Source: Fuerstiella sp. (GTDB taxonomy: Bacteria > Planctomycetota > Planctomycetia > Planctomycetales > Planctomycetaceae). Taken from it: 64,000 nt of DNA. Position 1 is the first letter of the stretch; each line of letters opens with the position of its first letter. Both the position numbers and the translations under genes were made by a program. The DNA is taken from contig JAKVAZ010000008.1 of assembly GCA_022447225.1 (NCBI GenBank), positions 1 to 64,000 on the forward strand, read 5' to 3'. Shown here piece after piece: positions 18,573 through 27,791 of the stretch. The notes beneath the pieces were generated by a model, which worked only from the letters and a program-made list of their open reading frames with translations, searched no databases and had not been told where the DNA came from.

Positions 18573-20252
18573 TTATCTGTCAGTACGATCCACAGGCAAA
18601 TCAATTTCGTCCAGCCCGTCCCGCTGAGCGTACGGTCGCACCTCTGAATACCATTGGCGCCAAACGCGGGATGCCTTGTCTTTCCAGACCTGGGCCGCGT
18701 TGAGCTTCGCAGCCTTGTCAGCATCCGCAGGCAACTGGCTCAGCGGGTTAAGCGAAAGACCGAATCCGTCTGGTCGTCGGGCGATGTATCGCAGGCTGGC
18801 CACGGCTTCGGTACTGACCTGAAAGTTGGGATCCTGAATCCCGTCGAGCATCAAAGGGATCAGATCGAAATCACGAGTACGTGAAAGCGCCCAGTAAGCG
18901 ACCTGACGATTGCCCGGATCGGGACTCCTGACCAGTACCTTCAGTTTTTCTGCTTCTCCAATCAGTTCCTTCCTGTCAGTGAATTGAACGGTCTTTACAA
19001 CATCGCCGATCTCCAAATCATCCGGCAGATCACTAATATTGAGCCGTTCAATCTGAGTCAGTAATTCATCCAGTGGCAGAATTTTTTTCCGGTTTGCTCC
19101 TCCTGGCCGGACATGCGCCAGCAGGTCCCGCCCTCCTTTCAGAACACCCTTGCCATAGTTAAAAATCTGATCCGTAGCCTTGGTGAAATACAAAATGGCA
19201 AAACAGGTCTCGACAGCAGCGCCATATCCAAGGCTCTTTCCTTCGAAATGCCCATCCGCTCGCTGAAGAGTCAACAACCCGTCACCGTAGAACGTAAACC
19301 AATCATCCCGGATATTCACGAATGCGGCAGCGCGTTCAAGCGTGTAGTAGAAATACAGTCTGTGTCCGGGTATGGGTACAGGTGCATAGCGGACCTCATT
19401 CCAGGCTACCCCCCGAGCGATACATTCATCAATTAAACGTAAGCTTACATCGGGGTTGTAATCATGATATGCAGACACCTCCATCTCAACTTCGCTCTGA
19501 TCCAGAACTCCTAACCGTTCTAATTGATTAACTCTTGCCGAATCGGCGGGGGCCTGCCCCCCCCCGGAAAATAACAGCATCCGACAGATCCCGATTGTTC
19601 CCAACCCGGCAACCGTCATATTAATCCGACTAGGATCAGATGCCCCTGTGATTGGGATTTTGTACGGCCAGCCGCCGCCTGGATTTTCATGTTCGATCAG
19701 GTAGGACGCAGCTTTGTCAAATGTACGCGGATTGACTTCGCAGCCAGCACGTTTTGCCGCCCAAAGGGCCAGAACACAATATTGCGTCAAGCTGATATCC
19801 GCTGGCCCCGAAGGACCAAGCCGGGGAGAATTATGCGGCCAGGAACCATCTGACCTCTGATAAGACTCAATCATTCTCGCGATTTTCTGAATCACCCTCC
19901 GGTATTTCCTGCCATCTATATCGGCCAGCAACATTGCGTCAACTGCCGCAAGGTACGACCCGGAATACTGGTCATACGTAGCCACGTCGGCCCGCTGCCG
20001 GGCCTGGTGAATCCCCTGGACCAGTCGTGGTTCCGAACGATCAACTCCTGCCTTCAGCAGGGCATATGCCACAAGCGAAGTCTCTCGTTCCTCAAGCCCT
20101 GGCACGGACTGAAGAAACGAGACAGCCCTGGCAAGAGCGTCATCGTATCTGGGAATGCTCGTTGTTTTCAGTTCAGCAACAGCCGATGGCCAAATTACCG
20201 CTGCAAAGGACAAAGCGATGCAGATCCTGAAAACATTCAGTCGTACATTCAC
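18573..20252 (-). CDS. Secreted prenyltransferase/terpene-cyclase-like alpha-toroid protein with HEAT-like tail
   Basis: A 559-residue protein starting at a GTG preceded by GAGGTG. A signal peptide (VFRICIALSFAAVIWPS) is followed by alpha-alpha toroid repeats (residues about 40-380) with motifs such as SYQRSDGSWPHN, ENPGGGWPYK, TLQRADGHFEGKSLGYGAAVETCFAILYF, resembling the prenyltransferase/squalene-oxidase repeat family. No DxDD or other cyclase acid motif is visible, so it is probably not an enzyme. The last 120 residues contain a HEAT-like stretch (NRQVAYWALSRTRDFDLIPLML). Planctomycetes carry many such exported proteins of unknown function. A run of nine G in the coding strand (19557-19565) encodes Gly-Gly-Gly at residues about 230-232 and could slip. 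Confidence 0.85.
   Translation of the reverse strand: MNVRLNVFRICIALSFAAVIWPSAVAELKTTSIPRYDDALARAVSFLQSVPGLEERETSLVAYALLKAGVDRSEPRLVQGIHQARQRADVATYDQYSGSYLAAVDAMLLADIDGRKYRRVIQKIARMIESYQRSDGSWPHNSPRLGPSGPADISLTQYCVLALWAAKRAGCEVNPRTFDKAASYLIEHENPGGGWPYKIPITGASDPSRINMTVAGLGTIGICRMLLFSGGGQAPADSARVNQLERLGVLDQSEVEMEVSAYHDYNPDVSLRLIDECIARGVAWNEVRYAPVPIPGHRLYFYYTLERAAAFVNIRDDWFTFYGDGLLTLQRADGHFEGKSLGYGAAVETCFAILYFTKATDQIFNYGKGVLKGGRDLLAHVRPGGANRKKILPLDELLTQIERLNISDLPDDLEIGDVVKTVQFTDRKELIGEAEKLKVLVRSPDPGNRQVAYWALSRTRDFDLIPLMLDGIQDPNFQVSTEAVASLRYIARRPDGFGLSLNPLSQLPADADKAAKLNAAQVWKDKASRVWRQWYSEVRPYAQRDGLDEIDLPVDRTDR
19557..19565 (-). repeat. G9 homopolymer inside a coding sequence
   Basis: Nine C on the plus strand, that is nine G in the coding strand, encoding three Gly codons before Gln-Ala (SGGGQA). 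Runs of this length can slip during replication and switch genes on and off. Confidence 0.8.
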
Positions 20253-20559
20253 CCGGCACCTCGAATCTTTTTCAGTGCCCGACCGCAGTCACTGATATTT
20301 GCGATGTTTGTCGCACCAACCGTGACGCAACGCTGAAAACAAAGAAGAAAGGACATTCCCCTTCAGGAACAACAACACGTTACAACGCACAAGCACGCAT
20401 AACAGCCACCGGCATACAACTGTGCATCGGCAGATTATACACAGTTTGACAGCAGACATCGACACCTCCGGAGCCAGGGTTGGGCGGAGCCCGTGACAAT
20501 CCACAAGATTCTCATATCCTCAGATATCACCAACGGTCAAAGACAGCCTCACGGTTTTG
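20253..20559. other. Intergenic gap, no gene seen
   Basis: About 300 bases with short frames only. Presumably holds the promoter for the toroid protein. Confidence 0.35.
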
Positions 20560-21420
20560 CTACAGCCGGTCAGGAGTAAACCTGGCAGGTACGCGCAGCT
20601 GGAAGCTCGGTTTATAACGTCGAACAAGCTCAACGTATCGTTCCAGATAGGGCTTCAGACCGATGTCACGTCCGTGGAGAATCTCTGCGATTGTCCAATC
20701 CGTAAAATGAACAAACATGACCGGATCCTGTCCATTGATCAAGGTTCCTCCGTCGCTGACGACTCGTTTGTTTTCGTGCCAGTTCCATTCAGCAACATTA
20801 CATCCGCGGTTTCTTAGAATTTTTGTCCCACTCCAGTACACGGGCAAAAGGTCCAGGAACTTCTGATCAACATAAGTTCCGACCGCAGGATTCTTGCTCA
20901 TGTCCCAAAGACAGGCTTCCGCCCACCAGTCCAGAAATTGGCAGGTGCCGTGGCCCACTCCCAGAAAGCCTGCCTGAAAGATCCCTTCTGTAAAGTTCTT
21001 TTGAAAATCTATTTCATTCGTGGACGGTCGGAATGCACGAAAGTGAGGAGACAGCAGAACGGTGTCTGATTCAATCATGTCAAACAGGGGTTCCGGATCC
21101 TCAAAGAACATCAAATCGGGATCACACCAAAGGACTTTCTTGGCGCTGTGCTGAATACAGTAAAGCAACAGCTGTGATTTCAATGACCAGCGTAGAGCGT
21201 CTCCACGGTCCGATTCACGGTATTGCTCAATCATTTGCCGGGCGCGCGGCAGCTCCTCACACAGTGTTTCAGGACCGACTGCCCATTCGGGGAGTGGTGT
21301 GTCGGGTACCGGATCAATGACGATTGCCAGAAACCCAATCGCAGCATTTAACTCCTCAAATGCTGCCTTCAGGGCCTTGGCGTAGTGAAGAAACGAAGCC
21401 GTCACAATAGTGACAGCCAT
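20560..21420 (-). CDS. Glycosyltransferase with nucleotide-diphospho-sugar fold
   Basis: A 286-residue protein. The N-terminus AVTIVTASFLHYAKAL, a DxD-type motif VLWCDPDLMFF (D100, D102), VDQKFLDLLP, GCNVAEWNWHE and VMFVHFTDW make it a GT-A-type retaining transferase, similar to GT8-like sugar transferases. The ATG at 21420 was preferred to the frame start at 21513 because the first strand begins there and GAGACAAC precedes it. The partner acceptor is unknown. It lies head-to-tail with the GT4 gene (21548-22753) on the same strand, with 127 bases between them; both probably add sugars to one glycan. Confidence 0.88.
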   Translation of the reverse strand: MAVTIVTASFLHYAKALKAAFEELNAAIGFLAIVIDPVPDTPLPEWAVGPETLCEELPRARQMIEQYRESDRGDALRWSLKSQLLLYCIQHSAKKVLWCDPDLMFFEDPEPLFDMIESDTVLLSPHFRAFRPSTNEIDFQKNFTEGIFQAGFLGVGHGTCQFLDWWAEACLWDMSKNPAVGTYVDQKFLDLLPVYWSGTKILRNRGCNVAEWNWHENKRVVSDGGTLINGQDPVMFVHFTDWTIAEILHGRDIGLKPYLERYVELVRRYKPSFQLRVPARFTPDRL

Positions 21421-21547
21421 GTTGTCTCGAATCGTCACGGAAATTTTCAGCCCCGTTGAATCTGTAGACTTGTCAGCAGTCGCCACACTCGTAGCGATCA
21501 ACTGAACTGACACAACCTAACACACATCGTAAAATGAGTGAACAGAA

Positions 21548-22753
21548 TCATCCCTGTCCGAAAAATGCCTTCCGGATTCTGTGGAGAAATGAACGACAGA
21601 GTCTGACTGCCGGAGAGGATTGCAGTGCGATCCGCACTCGGCCACGAGCAGTCAGGCGTTTTTTGGCCTGCTGACGGCGAGGCGGAAGACGCATCAGTCC
21701 GTCAAAGACCTGCGACAATACATCAACGTGACGATCCATAGAAAACGGAACGATAGTTTCCATGGCAGCCGCGCAGACCTTCCGGCGGAACTCGTCGTTG
21801 CACACAATACGCTGAAGATGGTCGGTTGCTTTCTGCACATCACCAATTTCGAAAAGCAGGCCGTTAACACCGTGATTGATAATTCCTTCCACACCACTAT
21901 CGGTACGTGTCACGACCGGTATACAGCCAAATCCCATCGCTTCAAGGATGCTGTTGCTTGTCCCTTCAAACTCAGAACACAGTAACACGACATCAGTGTT
22001 TTTCCATACTTCATTCATCTGTTCAGGATGAATGCGACCGCAGAACCGCACTTTTCCCTGAGCAACCTGTGTTTCAAGGCAGGCTCGAAGAAGGTGTTCT
22101 TCTTTGCCATCCCCAATGATTTGCAGTTCGTAATCAACATTCCGATCGTCAAGACGATGTGCGATCAGAGCAATATCCAGAATTCTTTTCTGGTGTTGAA
22201 TGACACGACCGGCATAGACCATGCGTAAGGGACCTGAGAACTTGAGGTCCCCCCGGTCCGGGGACACATATACACCGGTCGGAAGCATGGTAATGTCGCT
22301 GCCACGCGATGGTATCAACGACTCCAGTTTTGATGCACAGGTGGGACTCACCGCTATGAAATGCGAAATCAAATCAGCCCGTTTCTGAAGCGGATCGTAG
22401 TATTCCTTTTTACTGTCGGCGCGACAATAACCCAGAATCCGCCATTCCCGGCCTGAGGCGATTGCTTCGCACATCGGGTAAAACAGGTCCCACATGTAAT
22501 TGGGGATAATGACACCACTGCCCAGAGTCTCAAGCAATGGAATGATCTGGCGAGGTCGCTCATACGTGTGATCGAAACGGATTGTTCCGTCGCCGGGACC
22601 ATGCGTCGAGACGAGCCTCACGTCATAATTTTCGTTCCGAGCGAATGCTTCCTGAACGCGCAGTGCCCAGGAAACAACACCGGAAACGACCGGAGAAATA
22701 ACAATTAGTACAGGGAGCTTTTTCAATTTCTTAACGTTACGTTTTGTCACCAT
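21548..22753 (-). CDS. Glycosyltransferase family 4
   Basis: A 401-residue protein with a GT-B fold. An N-terminal glycine-containing loop (SPVVSGVVSWALRVQEAF), the donor-domain YAGRVIQHQKRILDIALI and the C-terminal EFEGTSNSILEAMGFGCIPV (the E-x7-E motif of GT4 enzymes) are all present. The C-terminal tail is basic and proline-rich (residues about 360-401). It is a retaining transferase using a nucleotide sugar, probably acting at the cytoplasmic face of the membrane. The start is the ATG at 22753. Its upstream flank is a long gene-poor region that contains the AlgJ-like pseudogene. Confidence 0.92.
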   Translation of the reverse strand: MVTKRNVKKLKKLPVLIVISPVVSGVVSWALRVQEAFARNENYDVRLVSTHGPGDGTIRFDHTYERPRQIIPLLETLGSGVIIPNYMWDLFYPMCEAIASGREWRILGYCRADSKKEYYDPLQKRADLISHFIAVSPTCASKLESLIPSRGSDITMLPTGVYVSPDRGDLKFSGPLRMVYAGRVIQHQKRILDIALIAHRLDDRNVDYELQIIGDGKEEHLLRACLETQVAQGKVRFCGRIHPEQMNEVWKNTDVVLLCSEFEGTSNSILEAMGFGCIPVVTRTDSGVEGIINHGVNGLLFEIGDVQKATDHLQRIVCNDEFRRKVCAAAMETIVPFSMDRHVDVLSQVFDGLMRLPPRRQQAKKRLTARGRVRIALQSSPAVRLCRSFLHRIRKAFFGQG

Positions 22754-23631
22754 TTGTGACCACAGCAGGGCTGGTATCGTTTAAATTCCGTTTCCTCGGC
22801 CACGATGGTATTCCGTATGCAAGAACACTGGACGCGGCCCCTTCATTCAGCAATCACCGGTGTTTTCAGTAATACACCGCGCAGGACACTCGCGTCCCAG
22901 CCGATCGAAAACAGCCATTCCATTGACCCGGGTGTGACTATCAACTGGGAAATCGTCGGAACCAGTAACGCCGGCTTGATCAGTAACTCAGTAAAACCGT
23001 TACCCATTGCCCTCACACGATGAGACATTTCAGGGTATCAACATGGAATTAGTCAGCTGACGCTCACAGGAACGACCCTAAAAAATCGGCCACCTTCAAT
23101 AAATTCGCAAAAAGGACCAGGGTGGTCGCCATTTCTGACCGGATGACAGCGAGGATTGTCATCGGAAAATGTTACGTTGATGCTCGGTCGTCTGTTGGAA
23201 GTACCTCAGTCAATCGTTCATGTTTATCAACCCCAGATGTACGATTTCCGCATTAAAAGATCACCTGAACGAACACATTGACTGCCCGCAAAAACCGAGT
23301 AGACCCTGGAATTGCCTGACCACGACCGGGAGTTAAAGATTGGAACGAATGAAATAAACCTGTTTTCCTGGCAGGAGTGAGTTACTTCATCCACCGATTG
23401 GCAGGACGATGACAAAAGTGAGATAACGTTTCCCGGCACACCGGGACATGGAGAGGCACTCAGAAAGACGCGCAGAGCAAACAAACATTCACTGTTTGCT
23501 GTAAACAGATCTCTATGCGAATGCGTTGTCTGTCAGGTGAACACTCCCTGTTCCTTGTGAATTCACCACGTGTTTTTTACTGAACCGATCCCGGAGAACT
23601 TCTAACTATCCGTATATTGCGGCTTCTGTGA
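22754..23631. other. Gene-poor region upstream of the AlgJ-like pseudogene
   Basis: Nearly 900 bases have no intact gene on either strand. It may contain the eroded N-terminal part of the acetyltransferase remnant at 23632-24214; a fragment reading SLFLVNSPRVFY (about 23550) could correspond to the early strand of that family, but this is weak. Confidence 0.4.
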
Positions 23632-24214
23632 CTGAATTCTGACATCGACGTACCGGATCTGACCGATTTTCTCATCAGCCATAAACAGAATGATCTGCTG
23701 TACGACAAAACGGATACACGGGAACGAGCTGGGTGCGTGTTTGGCAGCGTCTGAGATGCTCCGGAAACGTCAGAACAAGTGTCCGGCAGTCCGTTCACCC
23801 AAACCTTCACGATGAAGTCGACATCAGGTGACCCTGCAGAAATGCTGACGTGGAAAACCCGTTTTCAGGAAGCAGCGGTTCGCTGCCGTTCACGCGAAGC
23901 AAAACTAGTCCTAGGTGGAACTCCACGGAAGCGTTTCCTACAACCAACATTCTGATTCCTTCCTGGTTTCCACCAACTATCATTCGGACAATCCTAAACT
24001 TCTGATGTTTCAAGATTCGTTTGCAACACGACCGGCGCCGTTTCTCTCTACGGAGTTTTCGGAAGTTCAATATTGGCGGCAGGTCGATGAACTGGATATA
24101 GAGAGAATTGTCGCGGAACGACCCGATATTGTGATTTTGCAAATTGTTGAACGATTGCTGCTGCACAATAAACCCAGGCTGAATACCGACATTCTGTCCG
24201 GATCGAACAGATGA
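23632..24214 (+). pseudogene. Decayed AlgJ/AlgX-like SGNH acetyltransferase
   Basis: Two reading frames together give a recognisable C-terminal half of a polysaccharide O-acetyltransferase. Frame one (from 23632) reads SDIDVPDLTDF, then NDLLYDKTDTRERAG, where intact relatives have DTHW. It is interrupted by TGA at 23752-23754, continues through GDPAEML and is lost at another stop near 23947-23949. The second frame (from about 23915) reads NPKLLMFQDSFATRPAPFL, EFSEVQYW, then VAERPDIVILQIVERLL, the usual ending. So the N-terminus is missing, an in-frame stop and a frameshift are present, and the catalytic His of the D-x-H pair has become Arg. Its final TGA overlaps the ATG of the next glycosyltransferase (24211), as in an old operon. 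Loss of sugar acetylation is inferred. Confidence 0.7.
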
Positions 24215-25470
24215 GAACTCCTGTAAGCACGATCGAGAACGGCGACGACATGCTTTTTCAGAACTCCCGGCGGAAGCGAAGAGGTGATGACATCCTGTTC
24301 CTCGGACATGATGCATCCCGGACGGGTGCGCCCATCGTCCTGCTTCGAATGCTACGCTGGCTGCGGGAGAATACCGATCTTTCGTTTTCGGTCATCCTGG
24401 GTGCGGGGGGACCGCTTGAGCCGGACTACAGCGAAGTCGCAAACACGAAAGTTTGCTACCTGGCGACTCAAACCGAGTCTCACTTTCTGCGTCCTTTGCT
24501 GAAAATTCCCGGACTTCGCCGGGTCATTAGTTATTCGCACAGACGACTGTTGAGGCTCCGGCTGCGGTTTCGGAAACCGCAAATGATCTATGCAAATACT
24601 TCAGCAACGGGTGACATGCTCGAGTTCTTTGATTTAAACAATGTGCCAACGGTGACACATGTCCATGAACTGGAGGTCGTCCTGCGCACGCTGATAGGAC
24701 TCCGTCAGTTTGCTCAAACAATTCGACATACGAATCGTTTTCTGGCGGTATCGCAGGCGGTCCGTCAAAATCTCATGCAGAACCACAACATTAGTGATGA
24801 TGACATCGAAATGGTTCCGGAATTTTTGCCGATCGGTGAGCATTCCCCGGAGAACTGGAAAAACGCAAGGCTCAACTTCGTTCAACGTTTTGATATGCCG
24901 GAGGACGCGTTTATTGTCGGTGCTTCCGGAACACCCGGGTGGCGCAAAGGATCCGATCTATTCGTTCAGGTCGCGGGGCACGTGGCGAGGACTCACCCTG
25001 AGGCACCGATCTATTTTGCCTGGATTGGTGGACCTCTGTCCGCCACTGAGTCGGAATACCTTCTCCATGACTGTGACCGTCTGGGAGTGAGAGAACGGAT
25101 TCGTTTCATCGACACGCAACCGGATCCAATTGCGTTGTTCCAGGGACTCAGTGTGTTTGCCATGGTGTCACGCGAAGATCCCTATCCAATCGTTACCATC
25201 GAAACGGCTGCGGAAGCGGTACCGATCGTGTGCTTTGACCAGGCAGGGGGAACTCAGGAACTGGTGGAAGACGACGCAGGATTTGTGGTTCCTTATCTGG
25301 ACACAGCCGCAATGGCCAACCGAATTGTAGAGCTGTTTGATGCGCCAGGTCTTCGGAATCAGCTGGGGAATCGAGCCAGAGAAAAGGTTCTGGAACGCAA
25401 TAACGCGGCCGTGGTTATGCCTCTGATTGCCGATGTGATTCGTCGGAACACAGGAAACCGTGTCGATTGA
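24211..25470 (+). CDS. Glycosyltransferase family 4
   Basis: A 419-residue GT-B enzyme. After a basic N-terminus come DILFLGHDASRTGAPIVLLR (acceptor-binding first loop), the central linker VSQAVRQNLMQNHNI, the donor-domain GASGTPGWRKGSDLFVQVAG, and the ending SREDPYPIVTIETAAEAV with an E-x7-E-type placement and GGTQELVEDDAGFVVPY. It probably adds a sugar to a surface glycan at the cytoplasmic membrane. The ATG at 24211 overlaps the stop of the acetyltransferase pseudogene; an alternative is the ATG at 24250 (MLFQNSRRKRRGDD). The former coupling suggests that the acetyltransferase and this transferase once worked on the same polymer. Confidence 0.92.
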   Translation: MRTPVSTIENGDDMLFQNSRRKRRGDDILFLGHDASRTGAPIVLLRMLRWLRENTDLSFSVILGAGGPLEPDYSEVANTKVCYLATQTESHFLRPLLKIPGLRRVISYSHRRLLRLRLRFRKPQMIYANTSATGDMLEFFDLNNVPTVTHVHELEVVLRTLIGLRQFAQTIRHTNRFLAVSQAVRQNLMQNHNISDDDIEMVPEFLPIGEHSPENWKNARLNFVQRFDMPEDAFIVGASGTPGWRKGSDLFVQVAGHVARTHPEAPIYFAWIGGPLSATESEYLLHDCDRLGVRERIRFIDTQPDPIALFQGLSVFAMVSREDPYPIVTIETAAEAVPIVCFDQAGGTQELVEDDAGFVVPYLDTAAMANRIVELFDAPGLRNQLGNRAREKVLERNNAAVVMPLIADVIRRNTGNRVD

Positions 25471-25660
25471 ACCACACCCTTTCTGTATCACAGAGACAGA
25501 ATTTCACTTCCGTTTCTTCCGGAAACATTGGTGCTCATGTCATAATCTCCGCTTTGAATATACGTGTTTGAAAGTTAGCGGTAATTTTGGCGACGCGATT
25601 TTTTCAGTGCATTCAGCAGGAACCAGACATGATTCCTGCTGAATGTTTGTTGTTCTGATC

Positions 25661-25666
25661 AAGGAG
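25661..25666 (+). promoter_or_regulatory. Ribosome-binding site AAGGAG pointing to a non-AUG start
   Basis: AAGGAG is followed after 5 and 8 bases by two in-frame ATC codons (25672 and 25675), not by ATG. No in-frame ATG, GTG or TTG occurs between the upstream stop (25630) and TTG 25711. Confidence 0.45.
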
Positions 25667-25671
25667 ACCGA

Positions 25672-26484
25672 ATCATCGGAACCAAGCACGATGTCTTAAC
25701 GGAAACCGAATTGAGTCAGTATTCTGTCTCACATAATATTCTGTCCCGACTCACAACACTCCAGGCAGAACATAACAGTCCGACAAATCAGATCAATGTG
25801 CTCGACTGGGGCTGCGGACGCGGTCGTACCGTGGCAAAGCTTCGGGAAATGGGATTCAATGCGTTCGGAGTCGAGATTGACAGAACAACCATGCAAAACG
25901 GTTTCAGGCTGTTTGAGAATCGGGACATGAATCCGACAGAGATGCTGCGTCACGTGGACGATCTCGATTCATTTCCGGAATCGTTTTTCCATTTTGTCTG
26001 CTCAGAACAGGTATTCGAACACGTTGCGGATCTCAGCGTTGTTGTTGCTGAACTGGCCCGCCTGACAGCTGACCAGGGTATTGGTGTGCACAATTTTCCC
26101 AGTGCTCGCTGTGTTATGGAAGAACATTTGTTCATGCCGTTTGTGCACTGGTTACCAAAAAATCGCCTGCGAAAAGCGGCAATTCGGCTGATGCTGTCAC
26201 TGGGACAGGGACCAAAACCGGACTGGCCCGAAGTCATCGAAAAAACAGCTGCCGGCCGAACTCAGGTTTATTTTGATTACACCGTTCAGCGAACCTTCTA
26301 TCGTGATATTCGGGATATCGTTGAGTTGTTCGTATCAGCCGGATTTGACGCAAACACGACGGTTCGTGACACCACAACGTTCTGGAAACGGCTGCTGCTT
26401 CCGGACTATCTGAACCGAAATGGATTTCCCAATCAGCGAACAACGCTGGTAACGCGACGAATCCGCAGTAACGACGATACCTGA
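25672..26484 (+). CDS. Class I SAM-dependent methyltransferase, unusual start
   Basis: The frame is open from 25633 to 26484. The body has a SAM motif VLDWGCGRGRTVAKLREMGFNAFGVEID, the post-motif FPESFFHFVCSEQVFEHVADL, and a late VGVHNFP-like segment (here GVHNFPSARCVM). The C-terminal half (residues about 140-220) has helices and FYRDIRDIVELFVSAGFD. A conventional start would be the TTG at 25711 (257 residues), but AAGGAG lies 5 bases before an ATC at 25672, and the added residues IIGTKHDVLTETELSQYSVS resemble the usual N-terminus of such methyltransferases. Initiation at AUC is therefore suspected; a sequencing change of one base would also restore ATG. Likely role: methylation of a sugar or lipid precursor next to the glycosyltransferase. 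Confidence 0.8.
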   Translation: MIGTKHDVLTETELSQYSVSHNILSRLTTLQAEHNSPTNQINVLDWGCGRGRTVAKLREMGFNAFGVEIDRTTMQNGFRLFENRDMNPTEMLRHVDDLDSFPESFFHFVCSEQVFEHVADLSVVVAELARLTADQGIGVHNFPSARCVMEEHLFMPFVHWLPKNRLRKAAIRLMLSLGQGPKPDWPEVIEKTAAGRTQVYFDYTVQRTFYRDIRDIVELFVSAGFDANTTVRDTTTFWKRLLLPDYLNRNGFPNQRTTLVTRRIRSNDDT

Positions 26485-26669
26485 TCATTTCTAAAAATGA
26501 GTTACTGCAGATGACAGGTGGAATTCATCCATGAAACTAGCGGGAAATGTGATAGCTCATTTGAGGGACCCGCGCTACTAACGTCCCCGCTGCCGGCTGG
26601 CATTGCTGTCTACCTGAAAACACGTAACAGACACAGGCGTCTCAACTCAGGTCCAAAGGTGGCAACAGA

Positions 26670-27791
26670 ATGCGAATTGTGGAAAGAGGGATCATCAACA
26701 CCGGAGAGCGGGGTACCAGCCGGGCGGTTGGGACATTTCCCGCGACAACCGCGATGGCGGATGGTTCACTCCTTGCCTCCTACCGCATCGGCTCCACCAA
26801 GGATTCGGCCGATGCCACCGTGGAACTGCGACGCTCCACCGATAGCGGCCGCAGCTGGAGCGATCCGGAGCGTCCGTTCCGCACCGACTTTGACGGCATG
26901 AAAGGGTCGCTGCGCTGCGTCTACCTTACTGTCCTGGCTGAGAGGCATCTCATTGCCGCCGGGATGTGGATCGATCGCACAACCTATCCGGACCAACCGA
27001 TTTTCAACGAGAACACTGAAGGCTGCCTGCCGATCAAACTGCTGCTTTCGGAGTCAGAGAACGGTGGCCGCAGCTGGTCTCCCTGGCGGCACATCCCGAC
27101 AGGAGAGGACATCGGACCGCCCAGCCTGACAAACCCGATCCTGCTGTTGCCCGACAGGAGGCTGGCGCTAAGCATTGAAACCAACAAACAGTACCACGAT
27201 GACTCACCCTGGCTACAACGCGTGGTCTACATGTACTCGGAAGACGGCGGCTACAGCTGGGGGAAAACAACAACGATCTGCCAGGATCCAAAAGGACGGA
27301 TCTTCAACTGGGACCAGCGTGCCGGTGTCGGCCCTGACGGCCGTCTGGTCACTTTCACCTGGACGTACGACAGCCGGACGACCCGCTACCTGAACATTCA
27401 CCGTCGCATCAGTGCAACTGAGGGCAACAGCTGGACGACGGCGGAAGACCTGGGCTTTGCTGATCAGCCATCGGTCCCGGCCGTACTGCCGGACGGCCGA
27501 GTCGTCCTCGCCTGGGTCGATCGCTTCCGCAGCCGATCGATTCGTGCCCGAATGGCACCGGCCATCGACGCTCCGTTCGCACCCGAAACCGAGGTAGAAC
27601 TCTACAAGCCTCATGCAGTAACGTCGACGGTGGTCGGCGGAGAGGATACAGGCGAGTTGCTAACCGAGATGGGAACGTGGAATTACGGCCTGCCGCATGC
27701 AGAAGTAATGTCGAACGGTGACGTTCTGGTGGTGTACTATGCCGGTGAAGACGACCGCATGGACGTCTGCTGGGTGCGACTGACGCTGTAG
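26670..27791 (+). CDS. Sialidase-like (BNR/Asp-box) beta-propeller protein, no signal peptide
   Basis: A 373-residue protein with several Asp boxes (S-x-D-x-G-x-x-W): STDSGRSW (S56-W63), SESENGGRSW, SEDGGYSW and ATEGNSW. A glycine-rich start (RAVGTFPATTAMADGSLLASYR) and ending (LLTEMGTWNYGLPHAEVMSNGDVLVVYY) complete the six-bladed sialidase propeller. No signal peptide is visible in the first 30 residues, so the protein is probably cytoplasmic or uses another export route; secreted sialidases are the rule. Catalytic Tyr, Glu and Arg triad residues could not be assigned with confidence. The substrate is unknown. The GC-rich, Asp/Arg-rich codon use differs a little from neighbours. The start is the ATG at 26670. 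Confidence 0.85.
   Translation: MRIVERGIINTGERGTSRAVGTFPATTAMADGSLLASYRIGSTKDSADATVELRRSTDSGRSWSDPERPFRTDFDGMKGSLRCVYLTVLAERHLIAAGMWIDRTTYPDQPIFNENTEGCLPIKLLLSESENGGRSWSPWRHIPTGEDIGPPSLTNPILLLPDRRLALSIETNKQYHDDSPWLQRVVYMYSEDGGYSWGKTTTICQDPKGRIFNWDQRAGVGPDGRLVTFTWTYDSRTTRYLNIHRRISATEGNSWTTAEDLGFADQPSVPAVLPDGRVVLAWVDRFRSRSIRARMAPAIDAPFAPETEVELYKPHAVTSTVVGGEDTGELLTEMGTWNYGLPHAEVMSNGDVLVVYYAGEDDRMDVCWVRLTL

Noticed and set aside
26518-26901. 127-codon plus-strand frame overlapping the sialidase-like start
   Set aside because: It overlaps the sialidase-like gene in another frame and has Ser/Pro/Arg-rich noise composition.
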